Shown here one piece after another: positions 27,849-37,891 of a DNA stretch of 64,000 nt. Under the pieces are notes generated by a model that saw only the letters and a list, made by a program, of their open reading frames with translations, was not told the origin of the DNA and made no database searches. Both the position numbers and the translations under genes were made by a program. The stretch is taken from contig LODT01000037.1 of the NCBI GenBank assembly GCA_001606155.1, positions 1,798,001 to 1,862,000 of the forward strand. Direction: 5' to 3'. The DNA comes from Tieghemostelium lacteum. Its lineage: Eukaryota; Evosea; Eumycetozoa; Dictyosteliales; Raperosteliaceae. Position 1 is the stretch's first letter, and each line of letters begins with the position of its first letter.

Positions 27849-28886
27849 TTAGAATGAAAATAATTTTATAAATATTACTAACATTGAAATTACTAATAAT
27901 AACCAAACCACCAAATTCACATAATACTTTTGATAATTAAATGAAAGATCTAGTTTCCTGGAATTTGGGAAATAACCCTTTAATTTAAATTGTTTTAATA
28001 GTTGATCTTTACTTGTATAGAGATCATACAACCAGTCACCAATCTGAGTCTCATCAGTAGGTAATTCACAAATGGGAATCTTTTTAATATGAACATGAAC
28101 CTCTGTTGGATTATATCCCAAAAACAATGCAAAAAAGGAAGCAGGTCTCTTTTTATATGCTACAGTGAGATCATAGATGTAGTCTAGTTGTTCTCTCAAT
28201 GCAATGACAGATGATGTGAATCCTTTAACACGTGGCACTAGTACATTGTGTAAAAGTGGTAGTCCACGACTATTAGAGAATTCGTGACATTCAGTGAGAT
28301 TTGTTTCAGAGAGTCTACTTCCTTCTGGATGGGTAACAAACCAGAATGGTTCTTGTTCATCACGAAGATGTTGGTAGGCCTTGTTGATCTTTTTCTGATC
28401 ATTCTGCCATTTTCTACTGAGGAAAATGAACCCCATTGCCCAGATACCAGGGCCTGCTAAAGGTACGTATTTAATAGCATTTTTCATCGCAATCTTTATG
28501 TTTCCAATTCTACCGATTCTCTCACCAAATGAAAATGACAATAACCAGTCACAATGATAGGTGTGATTGAGAAGTACTAATGCATTACCTCTTTCATTGG
28601 GATCATGGTTATTGTGTATTGTTATATCATGATCACTTGTAAATATTATTCTATTTCTACCAATTCTTTCGAATGCAAATACTATAAGTGGCCAACCTTT
28701 TGTAGCAAGGAAATTGGTAATCTTTCTATATGTCTGTCTATTTACCAATATCAATGGCATTGTTACCATCATTATAATATCACATAATCCAATTGCTAAA
28801 AATACATATATAACATAAAATATAAAAAATATTAATCTTAATACATAGAATAGTGGTTGCATATTTGATTTAGATTCGACAATCAT
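27849..28886 (-). CDS. Lysophospholipid acyltransferase (LCLAT/AGPAT-like)
   Basis: 345 residues. An N-terminal membrane region (residues 9-50) is followed by the PlsC acyltransferase domain: block I NHTYHCD (H-x4-D catalytic pair), block II near SRKWQNDQKK, block III FVTHPEGSR (usual FPEGTR), and the proline-containing block IV at VLVPRVKGF. A C-terminal hydrophobic stretch (VNLVVWLLLVISMLVIFIKLF) follows. The order and the HPEGSR variant fit lysocardiolipin/lysophosphatidylinositol acyltransferases and AGPAT3-5. It re-acylates lysophospholipids in ER or mitochondria-associated membranes. Convergent with the ankyrin-RING gene. Confidence 0.88.
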   Translation of the reverse strand: MIVESKSNMQPLFYVLRLIFFIFYVIYVFLAIGLCDIIMMVTMPLILVNRQTYRKITNFLATKGWPLIVFAFERIGRNRIIFTSDHDITIHNNHDPNERGNALVLLNHTYHCDWLLSFSFGERIGRIGNIKIAMKNAIKYVPLAGPGIWAMGFIFLSRKWQNDQKKINKAYQHLRDEQEPFWFVTHPEGSRLSETNLTECHEFSNSRGLPLLHNVLVPRVKGFTSSVIALREQLDYIYDLTVAYKKRPASFFALFLGYNPTEVHVHIKKIPICELPTDETQIGDWLYDLYTSKDQLLKQFKLKGYFPNSRKLDLSFNYQKYYVNLVVWLLLVISMLVIFIKLFSF

Positions 28887-29120
28887 AAAAAAAAACTATT
28901 TGAAAATGTAAAATTTAAAAAACTATGAATCTAAGTAACCATGAAGTTCAAATTACCATTAATTATAAAATTTAATTAATTTAATATTGATAGTCATTTC
29001 CAATCTGTGCATTGAAATTCCAAGAAAACCAATTTAAACAATTTTTTTTAAATTAATTTTTTAACTGTCATTTTTCACAACTAAGTTCATGTGAAATTAA
29101 TAATAATATTTTAATTAACA

Positions 29121-31412
29121 ATGAGTTCAACAGTAATTGCATTTCAACCAGTTTTAAAGGTAAAATTGACATCAGATCCAATTAGACCTCATGCTGAATT
29201 CAAAATTAAAATGGGTAAAACTTCAGTTGGTAGAGCACCAAGTAATTCTATTTATTTAAAAGGTGAATCATCGGTATCCAGTTATCACGCTCAATTTGAA
29301 TTTGATGGTAAAAATATTGAATTAGAGGATCTGTCTAGTCTTAACAAGACTTTAATTCAATTCAAACAGGGTGATAAAGAAGTACAATGTAAACCCAATG
29401 AGAAATACAAGTTAATGTCTGGGTCAAAGATTAGTTTTGGTTCTGTAAGTTGTCAGATTCAGTTTATATCAATTATAGATTCTCCAAAACAATCTAGTGC
29501 ACCTCTACCTCTTCAAACTCATTTATCACCAACCTCAAATCCTCCCCTAGAACAGTCAGATGACCAACCAATCGATTCAAATAGCGACCCACAAATATCA
29601 ACAACTACAACCAATAATAATAACAATAAAATGGAAAGAGATGACGATGAAAATGAATTACCACAAATTGACGAATTAATAAACAACACACTAAACAAGA
29701 ATAAAAGAAAATTAGAAGATGATGACAAAGAACAAGATCAAGAGGAGGAAGAAGAACAAGAGATTAAAATAACTAAAAAGAAGTTAAAACTAGATACATT
29801 AGAAGACCAATATAGCCCTAGTCCTAAAAAGTCGCAAACAAAGTCACAACCCAAGTCACAGAAACATAGTATTGAAGAGGTGAATGAAGATGTAAATATG
29901 ATAAATGAACCAGTAGATGAAGATATTCAACCACCAATTGAAGATAAGAATACAAGTTTCAATAATAATAATAATACTGATTTTGAAATGAAATATTCAG
30001 ATAATGATAATGTAGTATTAAATACATCAAAAGATGATAATATAAGAAAATCAGTAGCATCTGATCAAGATATATTATTATCTATAAAATCCAATTCATC
30101 AATGGGTTCGATATCGGCTGCCCAACCAATTCAGTTATCTGAAGATATACATAATGTGCAGCCATCTATTAAACCTTCACTAGAACCAAATCTACAATCT
30201 CCACTTCGAAATCCTAAAAAGCATGAAAAAGAAGAGGATGATACACTACAGAAAGATGATGATGATGATGAAACACTACATAAAGAAGATGATGATGTTT
30301 TACAACCATTATCCTCTATTATTGGTAGAAACCTAAAGAAAACTCCAGCTAAAAATACCAAATCACCAAAATTAGATGATGAGTTACCTTCATCACCTCT
30401 TCCTTTATCTAATGACCAAAAAGAAGTTAATGATGAAGTAAAATCTACACCAAAAGAAAAAAGGTCACCAGTTCTCTTATCGCCTTCTGGAAAGGTTTTA
30501 GATAACAAAGGAGAGGAAATTGATAATGTAGTAGTTAAAATATCACAAAATGACGAAGTTGATAATAAAAGTAATAATAATAGTGTGATAAAACCAAAGA
30601 ATACAAAGAGAAAATCAACTGCAAAATCTAAAGATGCTGATAAGAGTACTGATAAAATACCTGAAAAACCTGTAGATAAACCACAAAAGAAATCAAGTAA
30701 ATCAAGAGCAAGAACAAAGAAAATAGAAGAGGAGGTAGAGGAAGAGGATGGTGAAGAATTAGATGATATATCTGTAGATGTAAGTCTACCTGGAGATAAC
30801 TCAAAACCTAGTATAATGTTTTCAATGATTGACGAAAAGACAAAGAAAGGGTTCAGTAAAGATATTGTAAATTTAGGTGGAAAGATTGTAGATAGCAGTA
30901 AGAAGGCAACCTATTTGATATGCGATGAAGTTAAACGTAGTAAAAAGATTATTGAATGTATATTGCTGGGAAAAAAGATTGTAACTACTCAGTGGTTGAG
31001 AGATTCCATTAGAGATAGTCAATGGAAGTTGGAAGAGGGTTATGAGGTTCATGATAAAATAGCTGAGAATGAATACACATTTTCACTTCAAAAGTCATTA
31101 GAGATTGCCAGAAACAATTGTAAGTCTAAACCATTGTTTCAAGGCCACTGTTTTTATATAACTGCTAATTGTACACCTCCAAAGGATTTTCTGTCGGATA
31201 TCATTCTTTTGGGTGGTGGACAAATAATTTCAGAGTTACCTATTGTACCAAGTACAAAGTATCATACTATTATATTAGCTTCTGATATTGATAGAAAGAC
31301 TTTAATTAAGAATTGGAGATCCACTGGTTTCACTAATATACACACTGGTGAACTCATTTTAATGGCTGTTTTGCAACAACATTTGAATTTGGAAAGTTGT
31401 TTGGTAAAGTAA
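29121..31412 (+). CDS. FHA and tandem BRCT protein, MDC1-like
   Basis: 763 residues, one exon. Residues 10-115 form an FHA domain (SVGRAPSNSIYL, SVSSYHAQFEF, LEDLSSLNKT), which binds phosphothreonine. A 430-residue charged, disordered Lys/Glu/Ser/Pro region follows, with several SQ/TQ and SP sites. The C-terminal 200 residues hold two BRCT repeats (PSIMFSMIDEKTKKGFSKDIVNLGGKI... TTQWLRDSI and the second ending GELILMAVLQQH). FHA at the N-terminus plus a C-terminal BRCT pair is the architecture of MDC1, the adaptor that reads phosphorylated H2A at DNA breaks. Orthology is inferred from architecture; a clear SDTD repeat block is absent. Confidence 0.82.
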   Translation: MSSTVIAFQPVLKVKLTSDPIRPHAEFKIKMGKTSVGRAPSNSIYLKGESSVSSYHAQFEFDGKNIELEDLSSLNKTLIQFKQGDKEVQCKPNEKYKLMSGSKISFGSVSCQIQFISIIDSPKQSSAPLPLQTHLSPTSNPPLEQSDDQPIDSNSDPQISTTTTNNNNNKMERDDDENELPQIDELINNTLNKNKRKLEDDDKEQDQEEEEEQEIKITKKKLKLDTLEDQYSPSPKKSQTKSQPKSQKHSIEEVNEDVNMINEPVDEDIQPPIEDKNTSFNNNNNTDFEMKYSDNDNVVLNTSKDDNIRKSVASDQDILLSIKSNSSMGSISAAQPIQLSEDIHNVQPSIKPSLEPNLQSPLRNPKKHEKEEDDTLQKDDDDDETLHKEDDDVLQPLSSIIGRNLKKTPAKNTKSPKLDDELPSSPLPLSNDQKEVNDEVKSTPKEKRSPVLLSPSGKVLDNKGEEIDNVVVKISQNDEVDNKSNNNSVIKPKNTKRKSTAKSKDADKSTDKIPEKPVDKPQKKSSKSRARTKKIEEEVEEEDGEELDDISVDVSLPGDNSKPSIMFSMIDEKTKKGFSKDIVNLGGKIVDSSKKATYLICDEVKRSKKIIECILLGKKIVTTQWLRDSIRDSQWKLEEGYEVHDKIAENEYTFSLQKSLEIARNNCKSKPLFQGHCFYITANCTPPKDFLSDIILLGGGQIISELPIVPSTKYHTIILASDIDRKTLIKNWRSTGFTNIHTGELILMAVLQQHLNLESCLVK

Positions 31413-32733
31413 AATAAAACTAGTTACAATCTCTTACTCTCCCTAATTTGTGTAAAATTTAATTTGTTTTTAGCCTCCATTTAACACACACTGTATCACA
31501 ATATTGCTCTAAAAATAATAGAATCTCGATAGGCATGGTTCAAATTTATTTTTTTTTATTTTTTTTTTAATTATAAAGTTGTAAAAACTGTCAAAATTTG
31601 AAGTTGGTTCAATTAGCACCATTATATTATCAATTGAAATATATTCATTGTTTTGTGCAGACAAGTTTATTTTTTATTATAAACTATTAATTCATTTGAA
31701 AAACCATTACCAATTAAATACATCTGTAATTGAATTCATTTCAAAAGATAGAAATTTAAGCCAACAAATAACACTTTATCAAGACATGTGTTAGAGGTGG
31801 TAATGAAACAAAAATCGAAAACTCTAAACAAATACATAAATCGAAAAACAAAATTTTAAAAAACCACAACCACATTCCATAAGTGTATTTAATTAAACTT
31901 AAAAGAACAAAAGTTTGTTATAAAAACTACTAGATATTTATTTTTATTTAACAATTGTTTTTAAAGTTGTGGTTTTTTTATTATCCATTATTGTATATAG
32001 TTTTTTTCTTATTCATATAGTTTGTGTAAATTATCTATTTTCATTTCGTGTTGTTGTTTATTATAATATAAAAAAAAAAAAAAAAAATAGGGAGAGGGGT
32101 TGAAAATTAATTTCCAAATACCACCACACTTGTTCAATATATATTGTATATCTGATTAAAGTTGGTAGTTATTTTAGGGGGCAGTAGTAACATCATTTTT
32201 CAGTATTTTAACATACTTTTTTATTTTTTTATTTGTTTTTTATTTCAAATTTATATATATCAATTGGTAATATTAGACTTTACATGTTTGTTTTCTCCTT
32301 TTCACACACAATCATAATCTATTTATTAAACATTAATATACATTTTTTTTTGATTTTTTTTTGTAGTATCACTTTTGTATAATCATCAGTTTTTACTGTC
32401 ACCATCAATATCACTATATTAAAAATATTAATATTATAATTTCCCCTTCAATCGATTTATGTCCCATTTTATTTTTTATATTTAGTATTTCTTTTTCTTA
32501 TTTTTGATTTTCAAAATATATATTAATTTTTATACCAAATTATATTAATTCCTATTTTTGATATTTTCAAAAATCAAAAAAATAACCAATAATTAAATAA
32601 TATTAATTAATTTCATTATTTCAGCTTAAATTCAACTTCAAGTTAATTTAATTTATTTGGAAAATAGACAGGATAATTTAAAAAAAAAAACAGGAAATAG
32701 TTTGATATTATATATAAACTAGATAGTATAGAG
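31413..32733. other. 1.3-kb intergenic region upstream of the BTB gene
   Basis: No convincing gene. The first 350 bp are the FHA-gene 3' flank, with a few GC-richer patches. A 13-bp perfect inverted repeat AAAAAACCACAAC (31858-31870) / GTTGTGGTTTTTT (31966-31978) encloses 95 bp. The remainder is long T and A runs, probably 5' UTR and promoter of the ARM-BTB gene. Confidence 0.45.
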
Positions 32734-34744
32734 ATGATGGCAGAAACAAACGAACCAGAAACAGATCCAATTTCAGAAGCAGTTGGGTAAGATCATTATT
32801 TAATATTTCAAGAATTAAAAAATTTCAGTAATATTAATAATAAACCTAAATTTGGAAAAAAATTAATATTAATTTTATATAGTTTTATTGAAAATATATT
32901 ATCAAATAATTCAGATCAACAATATCAAGGTTTAAAAGGGTTAATGTTATGTTCAACTTCACATGTAGTTGAATTATTCAAAAATCCATCATTTTATTAT
33001 CATATAAAAAGACATCCAAATCATAAATTTACACATTTGTCTACATCTTCCAATTCTCAGCAGCAACAGAGTGGAATAGGTGTAACATCTCCAACCTCAA
33101 GCTCAACTACAGATAGCTCATCAGATTCGTCACCATCAACATCACCAAAATCCTCACCACCTAATAATAGTTGTTCGTCACCATCTTCAAATCACAGTTC
33201 ATCTCCAACTAGTTCACCACCAAAATACTCTGAAATTGATTTAGGTAGACTAAAGAAAAAGAAAAGATCTCATATAAAGAATCTCATTGACCTATGTCTA
33301 TCAGAGACTAAAAAAGTACAATCTGCAGCTTTAAGACTGCTTTGGCATCTTTCAGCTCAAGGTATGTTTTAAACGAAAATTTTGGTGGGGGTTTTAAATT
33401 TAAAAATTCAAATAATACTAATTTCAATTAATTTACAAAATTTAACTGTTTTTTAACGTCTGTTTAAAACACCAATATATAGCCGATCTAAAAGTACTAT
33501 TATTTGAAGAAGGAGTTTTAGACAAGTTGAAAATGTTAATGGTTAATGATGAAAAATATAATTTTGAATTAGACAGTAGACAAAATGGCGTACACAGATC
33601 AGAAGTTCAATTGGCAAGCTCAGCAATTTTACAGAATATAACAGAATATAAATTTGAAAGAGGTGAAATCAATCCGAATCAAGTAAAGATTGTAAATGAA
33701 GGTATTGTAGAATTGATTCTACTACCAAGATCAAAGAGTCAAGATAAAAGAGTACAATTCCTCACTACACTAACTATTGCCAATTTATCAATGAATGAAG
33801 AGAATCATCAAGTTCTAGACCGATGCCAGGCATTTGATTTTGTTGAGCAATTTGTAACCACCAATAGTTTACATATGGATTTGGTGTGTCATTGGATAAC
33901 ACTACAACCTCATATTCCTCTACTACACAGTAAATATCCTCAAGTCCAGTTATTTGCACTCTATTGTCTCTACAATCTTATGAGAAACGATCAGTATAAA
34001 GTTGAAGTTTGGAAAGGTCTTTCCGTAAACAATGGTGTTCAATCCATTTTCCTATTACTTCATTCCTCTCATCCTAAAGTTGTTGAACTTGCTAGAAAGA
34101 TTGCCGATCAGTTGCAGATTGAAGAACCATCTGTAACTGTAAATACCACAAAAATTGGAACTGATTTAAAGAAACTGTTTAATAATTCTGAATTCTCAGA
34201 TGTCTGCTTTGTCTGTGATGATAAGAAATTGTATGCACATAAGGCAATTTGTGCAAGTCGTTGTGAACAGATGCGAGCAATGTTCACTTGGGGTAGAGAA
34301 TCTAAAGAACAAGAAATCACTCTACCACATATTCCATACCAAGCGATGTATGGAGTTTTAGAATATATATATTGTGGTTTGGCTACTATAAACTGGGAGA
34401 ATGCATGTGATCTCCTACAATGGGCTGACTTCTTTTCATTAGCTGGTCTAAAGAGCTCTTGTGAGTTCTATCTATGGCATTATATTGATTTAGAGAATGC
34501 ACCAATTATTCTAAGTGTTGCTGATCGTTATCGTTGTATTCAACTTAGAAATGTTTGCGCAAATTTTGTTATTAGAAATTGGGATAAGATTAAAGATACT
34601 GAAAATTGGATAAACCAGGTCTCTCCAGATATCAAAGATTTTATTCTTGACAAAATCTACTCCTTAATTACCTGTTCTTGTGGATGTGTTTGTAATTGTA
34701 TAGATGATTCTACAAATCCCAAACCACTAGATGCAGAATCTTAA
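32734..34744 (+). CDS. ARM-like and BTB/BACK-domain protein
   Basis: Exons 32734-32786, 32883-33361 and 33483-34744 (introns GTAAGA..TAG and GTATGT..TAG, phases 2 and 1) give 597 residues. The first 390 residues are helical repeats resembling armadillo/HEAT units (KGLMLCSTSHVVELF, VQSAALRLLWHLSAQ, VQLFALYCLYNLMRN), interrupted by a Ser/Pro low-complexity loop. A BTB domain (FSDVCFVCDDKKLYAHKAIC, about 410-510) and a BACK-like segment (NAPIILSVADRYRCIQLRNVC) follow. ARM-BTB proteins such as plant ARIA commonly serve as CUL3 adaptors; that role is inferred. Two Met codons start the frame. Confidence 0.82.
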
Positions 34745-35058
34745 ATATCCAAAAGTGATAAAAAAACTAATTAACAATTAATATTAAATAATATTATCTC
34801 CAAATTTCAAATAAAACTTCATTTTTTTTGATTTGTAAATAACCACACATATTAAAAGAATTATATCCTCTTTATATTAATAAGTAAATTATTCAAAGAA
34901 ATAAAGTAAATATTTAAACATTTGAATTTGAATTGTTAATTAAATTGTTTTGTTAAATATAACAAATTAAATTTAATGTAAATTTGTTATTTTTATTAAA
35001 TAAATAATATAATAAATAAATTAAATAAATATTTTTAAATAAATAAGTTAGATTGGTT
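34745..35058. other. Convergent spacer with hairpin
   Basis: 314 bp between the convergent ARM-BTB and CAP-papain genes; no open frame. ATAACAAATT (34959-34968) pairs perfectly with AATTTGTTAT (34981-34990) around a 12-nt loop. The rest is AT-rich 3' UTR sequence with probable AATAAA-type signals on both strands. Confidence 0.5.
34959..34990. repeat. 10-bp stem inverted repeat in convergent spacer
   Basis: ATAACAAATT and AATTTGTTAT are perfect complements with a 12-nt loop. The repeat lies 69 bp past the CAP-papain stop codon and 215 bp past the BTB gene stop. Confidence 0.4.
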
Positions 35059-36321
35059 TTAGAATGTTGGATAAATACCACCATACATGAGAACATTGAG
35101 GTTATCGTTGGAAGCAGAAAGTCTAATGTAACCAGCTTCACCCCACCATGTACCCCAAGAGTTCTTAATAATCCAATAGTCACCAGCAGCATTGTAACCA
35201 ATAAGAGTAACAGCATGGTTAATACCTGATAATTTAGTTGGTGGAACATAGACACCTGATTTATAAGATTGGAATGCACCATCAGCCAACAAACAAACAA
35301 CCATTGGTCCATTCTTTAGCTCATTTATAATAGCTTGTTTACTATTAGAAGCAGTTTGACCTGAACCAACAAATTTAAATCTAGCAGCTGTTGAAGTCTG
35401 TACACAAGTACCTACAGCAGCTTGATATGGCTCCTGAGCTTCAAAAGCGATACCATTAGACTTAAATCCAGAATTTGTATAGACATTCATTGGCCAGCCA
35501 CCATTACAACCATTGGAGATACATGATAATGGGTTTTGTTCGGCAACATCTAGAGTACTCTTTTGACCCAACCCATTTTTAATTAAATATCTTGATTCCA
35601 AAGCAGCAACAGCACCAAAAGCCCAACATGAACCACATGAACCTTGGTTACGAACTGGAGTAGCATAGTTTGTCCAATCGATTGTATTTGGATTTGGTGG
35701 ACTTGTTGTAACAGGTGGAGCTGTAGTTGGTGGTGGGGTTTGAGTTTGAGTTTGAGTTGGTGTTGGAGTTTGAGTTTGAGTTTGAGTTGGTGTTGGAGTT
35801 GGGTTTGGATACTTCAATGTGTATGGTTGTCTATTGGAATAGGTAACTAAGTTATAGTCACAATAGAAATAGGCAACATTGCTACAATTGACCTTAGCAC
35901 AACCGTATTTAGTAGTTCTGATATTCATTACATATACCCATGACCAACATGACTTTCCGGTAGCACAATAGGTTTGAGTCCAGTTATAGTTTGGATAGAG
36001 GTTTTGGATGTTATTGAGGATATAGGTAAGATTGAAATAGGCGTATGGTGACCAAGTCCACATGAATTCACTGTTAATTCCATAGTTGGCTTGTGCAGAA
36101 AAAGTTCTGTTACATGCATTGGCATGGGTTTGCAGAGTGGCAGCAATGGCATCATCATAGACTAAAGGTGGAAGACTTCCTCCACTGTAAGCTGGAATGG
36201 GATTAGCTCTCATCACATTATGCCAATTTTTAATTTGGTTAAGTTCAGCTGATGTGAATCCAGACTGAGCTTTACAATAGGTTACATATAATACTAATAC
36301 AATAAATAGTGATCTCATCAT
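35059..36321 (-). CDS. Secreted CAP/SCP-papain (C1A) fusion protease
   Basis: 420 residues from MMRSLFIVLVLYVTYCKAQ, a clear signal peptide; upstream in-frame Met codons would bury it. Residues 22-165 are a CAP/SCP domain (LNQIKNWHNVMRAN with His34; YGINSEFMW; NIRTTKYGCAKVNC). The usual second CAP His is not evident. Residues 172-212 are a Pro/Thr/Gln repeat linker. The rest is a papain-like C1A peptidase with all catalytic residues: Q226, C232 (QGSCGSCWAFG), H369 (INHAVTLIGY) and N387 (IIKNSWG). There is no I29 inhibitory prodomain between signal peptide and protease. Likely a secreted or lysosomal protease in which the CAP domain replaces the normal propeptide. Confidence 0.9.
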   Translation of the reverse strand: MMRSLFIVLVLYVTYCKAQSGFTSAELNQIKNWHNVMRANPIPAYSGGSLPPLVYDDAIAATLQTHANACNRTFSAQANYGINSEFMWTWSPYAYFNLTYILNNIQNLYPNYNWTQTYCATGKSCWSWVYVMNIRTTKYGCAKVNCSNVAYFYCDYNLVTYSNRQPYTLKYPNPTPTPTQTQTQTPTPTQTQTQTPPPTTAPPVTTSPPNPNTIDWTNYATPVRNQGSCGSCWAFGAVAALESRYLIKNGLGQKSTLDVAEQNPLSCISNGCNGGWPMNVYTNSGFKSNGIAFEAQEPYQAAVGTCVQTSTAARFKFVGSGQTASNSKQAIINELKNGPMVVCLLADGAFQSYKSGVYVPPTKLSGINHAVTLIGYNAAGDYWIIKNSWGTWWGEAGYIRLSASNDNLNVLMYGGIYPTF

Positions 36322-36904
36322 TGTGATACTAAACCAAGGTAGAGATTGGTATTTTAAAATATTTAAAATAAATGAATGGTAAAATAAAAAAAACAATTTA
36401 AAAATTAATCAGGATTCCTATCAAATCAAATATTATTAATTATTTCAATTTAAAAAAAAAACATTTGAAACCCAATTAGAGATATTAAAATAAATATCTT
36501 AAGGGAAATTGGGTATTATTTGGAAAGTCTATCAGATTTTGAAAAGATTTTCATGTAACTTAGTCATTAAACCTACATCAATAGCCTGAGATTGAAATTT
36601 TTTTTAATTAATTAAATGATGCGATCGACATTTTTACCGATTTCTATGATAAATTATAATTTTGAAAATGAAATATCTGTTGAAAATGGGTTTCAGAAAA
36701 ATAAAAAAAAACCTTTAACCACCAAATGATTTAAATTTGATTGGTAAAAGTCAAAAATATCCAGAGAAAGAAAAGAATTTACAAACCAATACTTTTAATT
36801 CTTTCATTTTTTTTAATTTTAATTATTTAATTGTAATCTCTATTTTCTAAATTGTCATCAACATTGTTTAAATACCATCTGTAAAACATTACATATATAA
36901 AATC
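36322..36904. other. Divergent promoter region with nested hairpin
   Basis: 583 bp shared by the CAP-papain gene and the I29-domain gene. ACCCAATT (36470-36477) pairs with AATTGGGT (36507-36514), and inside it GATATT (36481-36486) pairs with AATATC (36493-36498). No open frame. It could coordinate both genes. Confidence 0.45.
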
Positions 36905-37648
36905 ATGAAATATACTACCGTTTTAGTTTTATTGACACTGTGCTTAGTGTCTACCATTGTATCAAGTGCAGTACCTACTGAAGCTGAATTCCAAGCTGCA
37001 TTCAATAGTTGGAAAGAAGCCTTTGGAATCACTTATGACAGTAACGAAAATCAACAGAGATATCAAAATTGGAAAGTATGTTGTTGAACATTATTTCAAT
37101 AATTATAATTATAAAGCATATTAACCATATTTATATCAAAAAAATAGGAAAATATGTTGAAAATTGGTGAATTTAATGCTGCAAATGCTAGACCTGATGC
37201 CTCAGTTTCTGTACCAGATAGTAATTTAGTTGTAAGATCTGAAGATGGAGTTGAATATACATATGCTGCCGAACCAGTTGTTACCTATCCAGGTATAGAT
37301 TCACCACAATTGAGTGCCAATCAATATACTGGTATGACAAATGCTGAGTTTACTGCCCAATTCACTGGAGCTGATAGTTCAATGATTGCTTCAGCTGTTG
37401 CTGCTGCTGCTGTATTGTCTACTGGTGCTATTGTTGGTATTGCTGTCGGTGGTACTGCTGCTGTTGCTGGTGCTGTTGGTGGTACAGTTTATGCTGTTAA
37501 GAAGAGAAGAGCTAACAGATCTACCAAGACTGATGGTGTAGAAATTAAAGAAATCTCATCTCCACAAGCTGGTTCTGGTAAAACTAATATTTACAACTTT
37601 GACAAACCACATCACTCTATCACTGCAAGACTCTTTGGTGGAAAATAA
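36905..37648 (+). CDS. Membrane-anchored cathepsin-propeptide (I29) protein without protease domain
   Basis: Exons 36905-37075 and 37148-37648 (72-bp phase-0 intron, GTATGT..TAG) give 223 residues. A signal peptide (1-21) precedes an I29 prodomain with a perfect ERFNIN-type pattern: E48-x3-R52-x3-W56-x2-N59-x3-I63-x3-N67. The later propeptide motif appears as SANQYTGMTNAEF (compare NQFADMTNEEF), displaced by about a 35-residue insertion (68-112). No Cys/His/Asn catalytic domain follows. Instead there is one Ala/Gly-rich transmembrane helix (about 137-172), KKRR stop-transfer residues and a 45-residue cytosolic tail. Known free I29 proteins (for example CTLA-2) inhibit cathepsins. Neighbour: divergent prodomain-less CAP-papain protease. 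Confidence 0.85.
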
Positions 37649-37891
37649 TTCAATAGTTATTTGAATTAACCCTTATTTATTTAATTTATTTATTTATTTA
37701 AATCAAACAGTATAATACTTATTTATTTGAATTTTTATTATTTGAAATTATTACAATAATAAATATCAACAAAACTTCACTTACCCCCCTCATGTTGTAT
37801 GACATACTACCGATATATTGTACATCATTATTATAAATTTAAATTGATTTTATGAAAGAACAAATTAAATTTTTTTTATTATTATTTTTAG

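Noticed and set aside
35644-36158. Trp/Cys/Ser-rich plus-strand frame and an alternative minus frame
   Set aside because: They overlap the Pro/Thr/Gln linker and CAP domain of the CAP-papain gene, whose frame has signal peptide, domains and catalytic residues.
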